Shown: positions 24,983-37,019 of the stretch, in pieces
Layout: the number at the start of each line of letters is the position of its first letter
How positions within the stretch are numbered: position 1 is the first letter of the stretch
Assembly: GCA_025201365.1 (NCBI GenBank)
Contig: JAIXMF010000040.1
Location: forward strand, 1 to 61,542
Reading direction: 5' to 3'
Length of the DNA stretch: 61,542 nucleotides
From: Syncephalis plumigaleata
Lineage: Eukaryota; Zoopagomycota; Zoopagomycetes; Zoopagales; Piptocephalidaceae
The notes under the pieces: generated by a model
What the model saw: the letters and a program-made list of their open reading frames with translations, nothing else
Told to the model about the DNA's origin: nothing
Database searches by the model: none
Program-made: the position numbers and the translations under genes

Positions 24983-25741
24983 CAGTGCTTTTCCATCCAA
25001 TTTGCGCATTTATCCTTTAACTTTTGCAGTTTATTAATAAATAGATTTACACAATTGTTAACACCATTATTGCATTACTATTATTACTGAGTAATTGTCA
25101 TTGCCCTAGCAGTTGAGGGAGATGTTAATGATCGCGATATCATATATTGCAATTAGTGATACTAAATAATAGACACGTTGATAGAACTTACATACCTTGA
25201 ATGCAAAGCGATAACAATCATGGATAAGTTGTTTCCCGCTGTTTGATCCTCGTTGTTGCACTGATCCTTCATTTCTTGAACATCTGAAGGTAACACCATT
25301 GATGAAATGTATCTAGAGGTATACGTAATCCTTTCTGAGATGCGCTTCTTATTGCTCATTATTACCCCCAACCATTCCTGCATCATGAGATTGGTGTCTA
25401 TGTTGGTATTACAGCCATGTCCCTTCAACACTCACCATAGTTTCAATATTGAATAATGTTACATTATCCACTATAAATATGGGTCCTATTTTGTACGAAT
25501 TGAATAAACTTATCTTCACCATCCAGTTCAATCGTCCCTATCACACTCTACTCACACTACCTTATCGTATATCGTCTACACATTGTGCTTGAGCAAATCG
25601 AGCAACCATAGCTCCCACACTATCAATGAGAAAGTGTCCTATTACTTGTCATGATCCCTTACGGTAAGTATACCTCATTACAACTTGATATTTATTACAG
25701 TATACTAACTCATTATTCTATTAGATGCACACATCGAAACA

Positions 25742-25951
25742 ATGATTAAGAGGACATGCAAGTTAAAGGATTCGAGTATCAATTGTGGAATCGGGGTTAT
25801 GGTTGCTCGTCTGGATTTCATTCAAATCACCAACTGTCTTCGTAGTGGAACCAATGTTCCAACACACCCTCATCCAAGTGTCGTTGCTTCCAATCATTCA
25901 AGACAAGGAGGACAAGGACATCGAGGAACCAAACAACAAATAACAAATTAA
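25742..25951 (+). pseudogene. Degenerate Fanzor-like C-terminal exon (E2)
   Basis: At the DNA level it aligns with the WNRDMAACLNF exon of the short copies, but an extra base near 25797 shifts the frame just where the catalytic Asp should be. The open frame therefore reads GIGVMVARLDFIQI instead of WNRD. The tail QGGQGHRGTKQQ matches the tail of E1. The copy is inactive as read. Confidence 0.5.
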
Positions 25952-25977
25952 CCAGGTTGTATCGTCAACCGCCGCAC

Positions 25978-25993
25978 TGTCGCCCAAGCGACA
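25978..25993 (+). other. Hairpin downstream of the Fanzor-like exon (E2)
   Basis: TGTCGC and GCGACA form a six-pair stem with a four-base loop, 27 bases after the exon's stop codon. It sits at the same relative place as the larger hairpins of E3 and E5 and is followed by the shared AGAATACRGGG. Its sequence differs from theirs. Confidence 0.4.
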
Positions 25994-26361
25994 AGGCACC
26001 CAGAATACAGGGGTAGAAATACTTGTAAGTGTTATCATAACTATTATTTATTCATAAAACAGAAGGCTAACTGCGCAAATTGGATGGAAAAAGCCTGTAA
26101 AAAGCTGAGAGATTGAATTTAAAGAAAAAGACTCTTGTTCTTTACTGTTATAAATGCTCATTGTTTTTATAACAAAGAATGTTTTATAATCGTGCTACAT
26201 ACAAATTTATTAATCGATTAAAGTAAAACGATCATATTGATGTCGTCCGTTAACATGACATACTTTTGACATTATCATTTTAATGTATGCATGCTCAACA
26301 ATGTAAGAATAGAAGGGCAAAAGTAAGCTTTATTCCTATTGATCAATCAATAGTTCATGTA

Positions 26362-28742
26362 TTAAGCAGAATTCAACAACTTAATTCCCTTTCCTAGCTT
26401 GCCAATAGCATACGCTATTTTAGCAGCATCTTGATCAAGGTGTGAATCATCTAGAATAGTTTGTTAGTATACAACATACATATGTTACATTGCAAATGCT
26501 TACCTTGTTTTTTATCATCTTGCTCCAGCATAACAATTGTACGTGGATCAGTATTGCTCTTTGCATTTCGAGCAGCGGTAGCACGTAATTTGGCCACCCA
26601 TTTAGCACCATCTATCGTAAGTGGCATAGTTAGTACGGATTGATTAATGGACCGATTGATCGCTCATACTTACCCCAGTATGGTGTAAATATATCATCGG
26701 AATAATTAATTACAGCTATATTGGGGTATGCGACATTAGGCTTAATGTTCTCGTATGGTGAATATGATTTAATGGCTTTATAATCATCCATTGATTTAGC
26801 CGGGTTATTGCCTTTAAGCACATATCCAGATCCAGCATTAGCGCTCTGCTCCATCATTCTATTCAAGACATTTAAATATGGACCTATATTCAAGTTAGCA
26901 TTAATCACTATTCAAGGTATGATCTTTGTACTTACGATAAAGAACGGCCACTTTGGCAATATCAGGTTGCTTATTGAGAGCAGCACCAACGATTGCAGCG
27001 CCGTCACTGATACCTTCAACTACCATTAGATTACGGCTGGTATATTTCTCTGATACCAACGTATTGGTGGCAGACATAAAGTCATCAATGAGAGCTTGTC
27101 TATCGTTAATGGCTGTGAATATATTGCTTGCAATCAAATCTGGATCTTCTGTTCTTCTGGCATGAACAACTACACAGACAAATCCACGATTGAGCAAGGA
27201 TACAAACTCTGCTCTAAAGTCAACTTCGAACATAGGAGCACCACCATCATCGCCTAATACCCAAGCGGGATTCGCACCATTCTTCTGCATTCCACGCTTA
27301 TAGGCAATGGTAATAGGAATATTAGGTTGATTTCCCTTGCTATCTGGCTTGCCTTTAGCATAGATAAGCTCGGTAACATAATTCGATTCATTGTAGTCGG
27401 TTACTGGATTGACATATGTCTTCGTTGCCTTCTTTGTTGCCATGTTGTAGGAATAGGTTGTTGGAGGTGTGATCAATGACGAGTACTCAAATATGATTGT
27501 ATTACTGTTATAATCAGCTACTCCTCTATAAGCTGCTTTGTATGATTTAGCTGGGAACTCGATATTGTGTGACTTTGCATTAGGTTGTAGTCTTCCTTCG
27601 CTGTCATAGTCGTATATGGTGACTTGCTGTGGGACTACAACCTCATCAAAGATTGCAATATGATTTCGGAAGGTAGCTATACTGGTAGTCTTGAGTTTAA
27701 CATTTTCCAGTATTGGCTTATGCGCGCTTTTATCATTTATCTTGTCGATATCACATACGTATGCCGTCTTCTTCATGGTACTTTTAGAGGCAACAACAAG
27801 TAAGAACTGCTTGTTCAAATGGTGTAACTCCAAATACGATCCAGGCGATAATGTTACTGGAATAGGCACCATTTTGCTTGCAGTATCATTGGTGGCATCC
27901 AAATAAAAGTACTGTGGTTCGACATTTTCCTTTGATATAGTTATGAAAAAGTATCGATTGCTGCTGGATTTCTTTACGCTAATATAGAATCCTTTCTGAC
28001 CAGTATGGATGGCACTATCTTTATCTACGGGAGTACCGATAGTATGTCGCATTAGGCGAGCACCATTTGGATCATTAGCTGTGTAAAGGATGCTCTTTCC
28101 AGTGCCGCTCCATTCAATCATGCTATCGGTATTCTCAATCTTGTCCGGAAGTATTTGCTTAGAATTAAGATTCTTGATTATCAGATTATGCTTTCCGCTG
28201 GTGGGGTTATACGTTGTAAAAGCAAATAGGGTATGATCGCTGTTTGACCTTGTATCAACTACGCCTCTGGATCCCTCAGGTAGTGTGCTGGGATCCAGTA
28301 TAAGTTCCTCGGGTGCATTCGCTACGTCTATCTTCTTTCGGTAGTAGACAAAAGATTTAGTAGCAGGTTGCCGCTTAGAATAATAGTGATAATTTCCTGA
28401 ATACTGAGAGAATGCTGTTGGAGATTGGCCTCTTATTTTGACCATTTCATTACGAATCTGATCTTTAAGCTGCTGATCCTTGGCAAGCACTTGCTGAGCA
28501 TAGACCTTCTCGGCATTGAGATACTCTTTCACATCCGTGCTGTTCCTGCCTTCGTCCTTTATCCATTGGTAAGGATCATCGATAACCTCGCCATGGTACT
28601 TGTGCTGGAATGGTTTTGTCTTGGCCACCGGTACTTGTTCCGACTGAGATGCTGGAAGTGCGTGCAATGGTACGGCCGATCCAATAAGTACTGCAAAGTA
28701 GGCAAGTACTACAAGCCTGCTTGTATTACGATAGTAAAGCAT
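26362..28742 (-). CDS. Secreted prolyl oligopeptidase (S9A), paralogue A
   Basis: A serine peptidase that cuts after proline in short peptides. Four predicted exons (28742-26936, 26883-26674, 26611-26504, 26450-26362) give 737 residues. Residues 1-30 (LAYFAVLIGSAVPLHALPAS) are a signal peptide, so unlike cytosolic POP this one is probably secreted. The S9A start HKYHGEVIDDPYQWIKDEG is followed by the propeller region. The catalytic domain has Ser579 in EGISDG, Asp665 in NYSDDIFTP (family ADHDDRVVP) and His712 in DDSHLDQD, all at expected spacing, so it is probably active. The substrate-binding Arg after Asp-Asp is replaced by Ile. A paralogue with the same exon structure lies 7.18 kb away. 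Confidence 0.85.
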
Positions 28743-28910
28743 TGTTATTAGCTAGATAATGATTGAGATAGTGCGAAATGATGTGTTGATTGTTGTGAGT
28801 GTAAGATGATGATGATTTATTACCAAAGACGAATAAAATGCGGCGGTTTAAATAGTATTTACAGCAGATTGCTCTAGACATTTCAGCGTGTTCGGAATAA
28901 CATTGATAGG

Positions 28911-29834
28911 CCTTCAGCATCGTGCAATGTACGACCACGTTTATCCCGTCAATGTGGTGTTGCGTCAAGTTATCCAGTATTAGGTATGTACTGTAGTGGT
29001 TATTCCAAGTCTTGTCAATACCAATTTGACACATTCTGTCGCATGTACTTGCAATCCTTGTTATGATTGCAATGGATGTTTCATGTTGTACATGTACTCC
29101 TCAAGAGTACCTTTACCATTTGTTCGTATATTGGTGCATCGTGCTTGACATATCTTTTCTGGTTCAACCTGTAATATAAACCAGCCATTCTTTTATCCAC
29201 CATACATATTTGTTCTATATCTATTGGTAAAGGAACTGTTAATGGACTCATGGTGTTTACTTGATATTTGTTCTTGTGAAATCACTAGAGCATTATTAGT
29301 GAAGCAAGAGCATGCTTGTTTTCAGGAATGTTTGAACTATTCCGTAGATGATGCGACTTGTACTCATATCTCCTGCTTAGTGATTATTATTGGGTAGTTG
29401 CTTGCTTATACTCATAGCTAAAGCATCATGAATGTATTCAATAAACGTAAGTAATATTGAAGAGAGTTTACATTGATAGCACAATAATAATAATCATGTT
29501 GAAAACAAGAACAATACGGCGAGTGTATAACTAGTACGAAGCCATTAGATCAAATATAAAGGCAAACTGTTTATTCTAATAATAGTCGAGAATAGTTGCA
29601 GTGATGGTGATACAAACCTATACCTCCCCTTCCTAAAACGTGTAGTATCTACTGGACTGATCTAACAAGGCACTTATCAAAGCAATGAAACGGCGAAACT
29701 ACAGCAAGGAAGAAAAGAGAAAGAAGGAAATGTATATGTGATGACATCAAAGAGCATTGTGCATCGTACGAAAGGCGTATGATTCAAAAGTGCAAAGCGG
29801 TCAAACGTATCATAGGCATGGGGGACCTGTGCAT
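28911..29834. repeat. Near-identical upstream duplication, unit A
   Basis: About 924 bases upstream of POP paralogue A that I read as identical to 36096-37019 upstream of paralogue B, with the same length and no gap seen. It holds the proximal upstream sequence and a short minus-strand frame shared by both copies. Similarity continues with differences to about 29930. Confidence 0.85.
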
Positions 29835-30184
29835 CAGTCATCGGTGCATTCCAGTCAACCAGACAGGTTCTAGCCTCCATTAGTATGATTATTGTTACTG
29901 ATTGCAATCAATCACGGCATGTCATCGAATGATCCACAATCATATGGACGTACCAATAAAGCATGAACATACTCGATGGTAGCAATAGCGTGATACAATA
30001 TTCATCCAAGATGTTTAAACTAATATACAATAATAAATGCATCTATGTTTTGACACTAGTCACTAGTCACTAGTATTAATAATCTAAAGCAACTGTTTAT
30101 TTGATATTCTATTGTAACTAGCAGGATCAACCAACTAATTGATACGAGCATACGATGTTGAAGTAACAAAATAGGTATCAAGCA

Positions 30185-30883
30185 CTATTTTAGTATGCTC
30201 TCTATCCGCGATTCAACAAATTTTGTCGCAGTTAAAACATCTATAGCTGGACTACCCATACGAAGCAAATCTACCAATATTACTGTGGATTTTTTCTTTA
30301 ATGATAGTAGGTATTGTGTCTTTTTCTTCACTGGAAGTATGCCATTACCCACAACCCTAAACATCAAGCGATTCTTAGCATCGAAGCATAGATCTATTGG
30401 ACATTGATGTTAGTATTAATTAGCGTGGCTTGCATTATACTTACTGTTGGGGATAGGAAAAATTCGGTAATGGTTTGTATGTGCAAATTGCAATCCTAAA
30501 TAACAGCGTTAGTACGACATATCTACAATCATTGCTTAATACTTACCTGCATAAAATTCCGATTGAGCAAGGATGGTCTGTACCATTCGTTGACTTTTAT
30601 CAGGACTAGCACGAACGAGGTTTAAGTAATTCACATATGTCTGCGCACATGGGGCCGTAGTTGTTTTACATTGATACTGTTGACCATTGTTAGTGAGTGC
30701 ACTGCCAGATATATATGCATCTTCGCAAACAATATAGCCGAGCTTGTTACGTCTGCTTAGTGTATGTCCTTGACGACCACTTGGTAGGGAACTGTCCGTT
30801 GTCGTAATGGCTGCATTGGTGGTCGATGCTAGTAGAAGCATGGTAGTTGCGATAACGCCGGTCAAGCCTAGATTGAAGCGCAT
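30185..30883 (-). CDS. Small secreted protein, function unknown
   Basis: Three predicted exons (30883-30547, 30495-30445, 30393-30185) join in frame to 198 residues. The N-terminus MRFNLGLTGVIATTMLLLAS is a signal peptide. The mature part begins with a Ser/Thr-rich stretch and SGRQGHTLSRRN, which could be a processing site. Four cysteines follow in VCEDAYISG, QYQCKTTTAPCAQTY and NNLCFDAKN, compatible with two disulfides, and then a Lys-rich segment LPVKKKTQYLLSLKKK. I recognise no family. It lies between the two POP genes in the accessory island; an effector-like role is possible but unproven. Confidence 0.6.
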
Positions 30884-31830
30884 GGTGAACTATGTGTTCC
30901 GATAGATTCGTAGTGAGTTGTAGGACGAGTGTATAGAAAGTGTAGTAATATGGTTATCCATCTTTGCATCACGAATAAATGGCGCCCATTTATAGGAGTA
31001 ACAGCAGTAGCAGTAGCAGTAGTTGACCAGTCGGGTATGCATTGTCAATGAGCCATTTGAACTGTAAGGTATTTGTCTTTTTACATTTATGTCACTACAA
31101 TATCGTGCTTTTTTTTCTTTATTGCATTGATAAGGCGATGGTAGTTGTTGTGATTGGAGCGTGTAGTGAATATTACTCGTTTGTTGGATAGAATGGCGAG
31201 AATTCATGACAGACATTGTATCAGTTCCAAATGGCATTACCTCCTTAGTCAAGCACGAGGACAAATCATATAACTGGTCAGGTTACTTATCATCTAATTT
31301 GCTTCTAATTCAGCTTGCCAAAGATTCGAAACATCATCAAACGTGCAATTATACTTGATGAGGGGATGTCATGAAACGTGGTGATATACTCGACAAGGAT
31401 TGACGCCATTTGTCTATTCAGTAATGCGTGTAGCCGTGAACTATACGGATGGTCATTATTGCTACAAGCATCTATCAACATGATTGATGATACTCGATAG
31501 TGATATCGCTCATATTACTGCTCCATTGTTAATCATATTGACTGGATTGCCATATACATATTGATTCGAACTAGCGGTGTCAACTATGGAACACGGCATT
31601 CTAATGCTCATCTCCGCATGTTTCAGCACAAGTACTCGTTTGCCATAGCGGTACATACTCGGATGCATTAAACTGACACCGCCATTATGTATCTAAACAG
31701 TTTGTAATGGAGATGAACGAGAATTGAATATTAATGCTAAAACTAGCCTATTATCATTGTCATTTGCGTCAGAATGTCATGGTATATTGCCAAAGAAAAA
31801 AGAATAAAAGAATAATGAATATTTGTTACT
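30884..31830. other. Intergenic, no gene seen
   Basis: About 950 bases between the secreted-protein start and the GH20 fragment. A short minus-strand frame at 30890-31264 looks non-coding. A CAG/TAG run lies near 31000-31020. Confidence 0.4.
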
Positions 31831-32298
31831 TTATTCGAATTTGTATCTATCGCAACTTCCTGGATGCAACTCGCACCAAGGCATACTAATAGGATCGGCA
31901 CGTATGCCTCGTTGTAACAATCGGTGTCGTAGCTTGTAGATACGCGACAGAGCATCTCGCGAGCTATACACCTGTCCATTAGCATCCCTGTGACCACTCC
32001 ATAGTTTCTCGCCTACAGCACCGGCACGAGGCCAGACTCGCATGTCAAGCACGTAGGCATCGCTTTTCTCGGACCATAAGGCCGCTTCACCGCCAAGTAT
32101 ATCGGGATGCGATCTATCCACATTACCGGTCGACTCAAGTCCCTCGATTATGTTGTGCGCGTACATGCGCTGCCATGATCTGTAGGAATTGCACTCTGGA
32201 TCCTTATCGCCTACCGACCACATCCAATCACCTTGACCACGATCGAGATACCAATGACTACTGATGGATACAATGATGCGCAATCCCACTACAATCAT
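31831..32298 (-). pseudogene. GH20 beta-N-acetylhexosaminidase, C-terminal fragment
   Basis: 155 residues matching the end of chitin-degrading hexosaminidases: IIVSISSHWYLDRGQGDW, then ILGGEAALWSEKSDAYVLD with the conserved Trp, RVWPRAGAVGEKLWSG, and a C-terminal PWCELHPGSCDRY before the stop. The catalytic Asp-Glu region (H-x-G-G-D-E) and the N-terminal domain should lie upstream, toward 33.5 kb, but I find neither on either strand there. The fragment starts abruptly; an acceptor TTGTAG lies just before it. It is therefore a truncated remnant, or the last exon of a gene whose rest was removed. Confidence 0.7.
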
Positions 32299-33537
32299 CC
32301 ATGTACTACAATCATAGTAGCGTATACCGAATGATCACGGATATCATATGTGGTGCTAGGCTGTGTCATGCTATCAACGAGATACAATAATGATAAAATT
32401 GACAATCATTGAGCAGTCGATATGTACTTGTGCATAATAAATAAACTGCTATCAATAATACTGATTAGTACTGCGTACGCAATTATTCAAATACTAGTGT
32501 ACATCAATGTGGTAGATGCATGCGATGTGCAGCAGAACGTCCAGATCCAATTGTTAATGGTGTCACGATGTGCTATTGAAGAATACGTATCCGTTGCAAT
32601 TACCTCTCTCTCTTTCTCTCTTCCCTTTTTCACATTTGACTACGTCCTCCGTAATCACTTGTATGTGTATCGAATAGTGTTTTCACCACTCTCATTGATC
32701 GCTGTTGTCATCACTCACTTCCATGCTGTTGTATCGTTTAAGCATTAAAGTATAGAAACGTAGACGTTGTCTTTGTCCCTAGCATTACAGCAACACTAGA
32801 TATAGTTATGACAGGTTGTAATCCAAGTGTAATGACAATATGTAGGAAGCATAGTTCTAAGGATACTGACATATGTGATGAAATAGCACTCGTGTAATCA
32901 ATACTCGATAACCTCACTCGATATACAATGCTCATTCATGGCACACGATAAGTAATAAGCATAGCTGGAGTAGAAGAAAGAATCGAATGATGAATAGAGT
33001 AGAAGAATGCCCTATAGCATTACATATTTATTCAATCAATGAACCAGCCATTAGTTGATATTTATGTAATAGGGCCATGGATGAATAGACGGAAGGGACT
33101 TGTAGATATACTACACGATAGCTTTCAATAATAGAGCGTGCATGTAATTATTATTCTGACTTGATTGTCACATCCATACAAATGTCATTCATTATCATGA
33201 CATCTACATGACATGTTCATTTGTATGTAATCTATCATTGCTCATTCCATTGTCATTTGACGTGATCGATACTGATTGCAATGTATCACGACATGTCATT
33301 GAATGATCCCACAACCATATGAGCATACTCGATGGTATCTATAATGCGATACGACATTCATCTGGTTAATATGACCATCGTTCAAGTATCATTCCCTCAC
33401 ACACATACACGTTTACTACATGTAAATCAAATGATATACGTTTGACATTATCATTCTAGTGTATGCATGTTCAACAATGTAAGAACAGAATAGAAAAAGT
33501 AAGCTTTATTCCTATTGATCAATCAATAATCCATGTA
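32299..33537. other. Intergenic between GH20 fragment and POP paralogue B
   Basis: No convincing gene and no missing GH20 exon. At 33268-33362 lies one of three copies of a short repeat also found at about 29895-30005 and 37078-37185. Sequence from about 33430 matches the 3' flank of paralogue A. Confidence 0.5.
33268..33362. repeat. Short dispersed repeat, one of three copies
   Basis: Contains TGATTGCAATGTATCACGAC and GAATGATCCCACAA, also seen with changes near 29895 and 37078. The three copies bracket the POP duplication units, at spacings of about 3.4 and 3.8 kb. Confidence 0.6.
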
Positions 33538-35925
33538 TTAAGCAGAATTCAACGGCTTGGCTGCCTTTCCTAGCTTGCTAAGTGCATATGCTATTTTAGC
33601 AGCATCTTGAGAAAGGAATGAATGATCTAGAATAAATCGTTAATATACTTCGTATTATACGCTATACTGTTGCAATTGCTTACCTAGTTTTTCATCATTG
33701 CGTGATATCATAACAATTGTACGTGGATCAGGGCACTTATTTGCACTTTGAGCAGCGGTAGCACGTAGTTTTGCCACCCATTTAGCAGAATCTATCATAA
33801 GTGACACTAGTTAGTACGAATTAATAAATAGATCGATCGATCACTCATACTCACCCCAGTATGCTATAGTAGGGTTATCGAAATAAGTAATCACAAGTAC
33901 ATTGGGATATGCGGTATTAGGCTTAATGTTCTCGTATGGTGAGAATGCCCGAATAGCCTTATAATCATTGATTGATTTAGCTGGATCACCCCATTCACCA
34001 ATAAACATTGAATACCTGGTCTCGTTCTTACTCATTACCATATCCAAGCTATTCAAAAATGGCACTAAAATATTAAATTAGTATTTAGCACTATTCAATG
34101 TATGATCTTTACACTTACTGTCGATAATGGCCACCTTGGCAATATCAGGTTGTCTATTGAGGGCAGTAGCAACAACTGTAGTACCATCGATAAAGCCTTC
34201 AACTACCATTAGATTATGATTGGTATACTTCTCGGATACCAGCGTATTAGTGGCAGACATAAAATCATCAACGAGAGCTGATTTATCATTTTGTATCGTT
34301 GCTGGTTCACCTGCAGCCAAAGTTTTGCCAGTTATTCTTCTGTTATGAACAACAACACAGACAAATCCACGCTTAAGTAGCATTGCGAAATCTTTCCTAA
34401 AGCCCATTTCATTCGTGAAGGGGGCACCATTAGTTTTTAACCAAGCAGGATTCGCACCATTCTTCTGCATTCCACGCTTATAGGCAATGGTAATAGGAAT
34501 ATCAGGTTGATTTCCCTTGCTATCTGGCTTGCCTTTAGCATAGATAAGTTCGGTAACATAATCCGATTCATTGTAGTCGGGTACTGGATCTACATATGTT
34601 CTCGTTGCCTTCTTTGTTGCCATGTTGTAGGAATAGATTGTTGGAGGTGTGATCAATGACGAGTACTCAAATATGAGCGTATCGCTGTTATAATCAGCTA
34701 CTCCTCTATTAGAGGCCTGATATGATTTAGCTGGGAACTCGATATTATGTGATTTCGCATTAGGCTGTAATCTTCTTTCGCTGTCATAGTCGTATACCGT
34801 GACTTGCCGAGGGAGTGCAACCTCATCGAATAGTACAATGTGATTTCGGAAGGCGGCTATAGAGCTAATTCCAAAGTTAACATTTTCCAATACTGGCTTA
34901 TGGGCACTTTTATCATTTAGCTTGTCGACATCGCATACGTATGCCGTCTTCTTCTTGGTATCCTTAGACTCGGCTACAAGTAAGAATTGCTTGTTCAAAT
35001 GGTATACCTCCAAAGCTGATCCAGGCAACAACAATGCCTCAATAGGTACCATTTTACTTGCAGTATCATTGGTGGCATCCAAATAAAAGTGTTGTTGATT
35101 GCCATTTTCCTTTGATATATTTATGAAAAGGTATTGATTGCTGCTGGATTTCTTTACGCTAATAGATGATTCTTTTTGACCGGTGTGGATGACACTATCT
35201 TTATCTGCAGAAGTGCCGATAGTATGTCGCATTAGGCGAGGGCCATCAGGTCCATCAATCGTGTATAGAATGCTCTTTCCGGTGGCACTCCATTCAATTG
35301 TACTATCAGTATTCTCAATCTTATCTGAAAGCAATTTTCCAGAAATGAGATCCTTGAATTGCAGGTTGAATTTTTGGCTGGTGGGGTTGCTTATAATAAA
35401 GGCAATCATGCTATGATTGTTGTTTGCCTTTCCATCATATATCTTTCTGGATCCCTCAGGCAATGTATTAGGATCCACGATAAGTTCCTCGGGTGCATTC
35501 TCTGATCCTAGTTTCTTTCGATATAAAGCAAGAGCTTCTTCTTTACCTATCGATTTGGAATAGTAGCTGTAATTTCCTGAATACCAACTTTCTGTATAAA
35601 AGGATTTACTCTTGGAAACCTTGACAATTTCACTATAAATCTGATCTTTAAGTTGCTGATCCTTGGCAAGCATTCGGTGAGTATAGGCTGTCTCGGCATT
35701 GAGATACTCTTTTACATCCGTACTGTTCCTGCCTTCGTCCTTTATCCACTGGTAAGGATCATCGATAACCTCGCCATGGTACTTGTGCTGGAATGGTTTT
35801 GTCTTGGCCACCGGTACTTGTTCCGACTGAGATGCTGGAAGTGCGTGCAATGGTACGGCCGATCCAATAAGTACTGCAAAGTAGACAAGTGCTACAAACT
35901 TGCTTGTATTACGATAACAGAACAT
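33538..35925 (-). CDS. Secreted prolyl-oligopeptidase-like pseudoenzyme, paralogue B
   Basis: Four predicted exons (35925-34119, 34064-33855, 33791-33684, 33626-33538), each in the same phase and almost the same length as in paralogue A, again give 737 residues. The signal peptide and first 65 residues are nearly identical to A, while the rest is clearly diverged. At the catalytic positions Ser579 is Ile (EGFIDG instead of EGISDG) and His712 is Phe (DHSFLSQD instead of DDSHLDQD). Asp665 remains (TYFDNPTIA). Without Ser and His it cannot work as a serine peptidase. The frame and all splice sites are intact, so it looks like a maintained pseudoenzyme or decoy and not a decaying gene. Confidence 0.82.
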
Positions 35926-36095
35926 TCGGACTGCAAGATAATGGTTGAGAAAACGTGACGTAATGTATTGATTGTTGTGAGTGTAAGATGATGATGATTT
36001 ATTGCCAAAGACGAATAAAATGCGGCGGTTTAAATAGTATTTACAGCAGATTGCTCCAGACATCATTATAACGTGCTTGAAATAAAGCTGGTAAG

Positions 36096-37019
36096 CCTTC
36101 AGCATCGTGCAATGTACGACCACGTTTATCCCGTCAATGTGGTGTTGCGTCAAGTTATCCAGTATTAGGTATGTACTGTAGTGGTTATTCCAAGTCTTGT
36201 CAATACCAATTTGACACATTCTGTCGCATGTACTTGCAATCCTTGTTATGATTGCAATGGATGTTTCATGTTGTACATGTACTCCTCAAGAGTACCTTTA
36301 CCATTTGTTCGTATATTGGTGCATCGTGCTTGACATATCTTTTCTGGTTCAACCTGTAATATAAACCAGCCATTCTTTTATCCACCATACATATTTGTTC
36401 TATATCTATTGGTAAAGGAACTGTTAATGGACTCATGGTGTTTACTTGATATTTGTTCTTGTGAAATCACTAGAGCATTATTAGTGAAGCAAGAGCATGC
36501 TTGTTTTCAGGAATGTTTGAACTATTCCGTAGATGATGCGACTTGTACTCATATCTCCTGCTTAGTGATTATTATTGGGTAGTTGCTTGCTTATACTCAT
36601 AGCTAAAGCATCATGAATGTATTCAATAAACGTAAGTAATATTGAAGAGAGTTTACATTGATAGCACAATAATAATAATCATGTTGAAAACAAGAACAAT
36701 ACGGCGAGTGTATAACTAGTACGAAGCCATTAGATCAAATATAAAGGCAAACTGTTTATTCTAATAATAGTCGAGAATAGTTGCAGTGATGGTGATACAA
36801 ACCTATACCTCCCCTTCCTAAAACGTGTAGTATCTACTGGACTGATCTAACAAGGCACTTATCAAAGCAATGAAACGGCGAAACTACAGCAAGGAAGAAA
36901 AGAGAAAGAAGGAAATGTATATGTGATGACATCAAAGAGCATTGTGCATCGTACGAAAGGCGTATGATTCAAAAGTGCAAAGCGGTCAAACGTATCATAG
37001 GCATGGGGGACCTGTGCAT
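36096..37019. repeat. Near-identical upstream duplication, unit B
   Basis: The partner of 28911-29834. The equal length and apparent identity contrast with the diverged coding regions beside it. Weaker similarity continues to about 37130. Confidence 0.85.

Larger units (their letters stand above)
24983..26097 (+). mobile_element. Long mariner-ended element, copy E2 (1115 bp)
   Basis: Ends CAGTGCTTTTCCATCC (left) and GGATGGAAAAAGCCTG (right) are inverted repeats, flanked by TA at 24981-24982 and 26098-26099. Relative to E1/E3/E4 it has about 500 extra internal bases. These contain a TATA-like site near 25471, a pyrimidine-rich leader, a short frame MRKCPITCHDP with a GTAAGT donor at 25664, and the degenerate Fanzor C-terminal exon. 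On the minus strand at 25198-25431 there is an open frame ending at a GTATGT donor. Only E5 shares the long central part. No transposase is present. Confidence 0.8.

Noticed and set aside
25482-25670. Possible TnpB-type zinc-finger exons in the long elements (YR-S-S-T-H-C, KCPITC)
   Set aside because: A stop codon interrupts the first part, and KCPITC cannot be joined in phase to the next exon. It is too weak to claim as the nuclease zinc finger, though it may be a remnant.
25441-26041. Long elements as solo retroelements or viral inserts
   Set aside because: Inverted ends and TA duplications identify a cut-and-paste DNA transposon. There is no reverse transcriptase, long terminal repeat or capsid-like sequence.
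29677-29907. Minus-strand frame shared with 36862-37125 in the duplicated upstream region
   Set aside because: Conservation between the copies follows from the near-identical duplication, not from coding constraint. There is no recognisable domain or splice structure.
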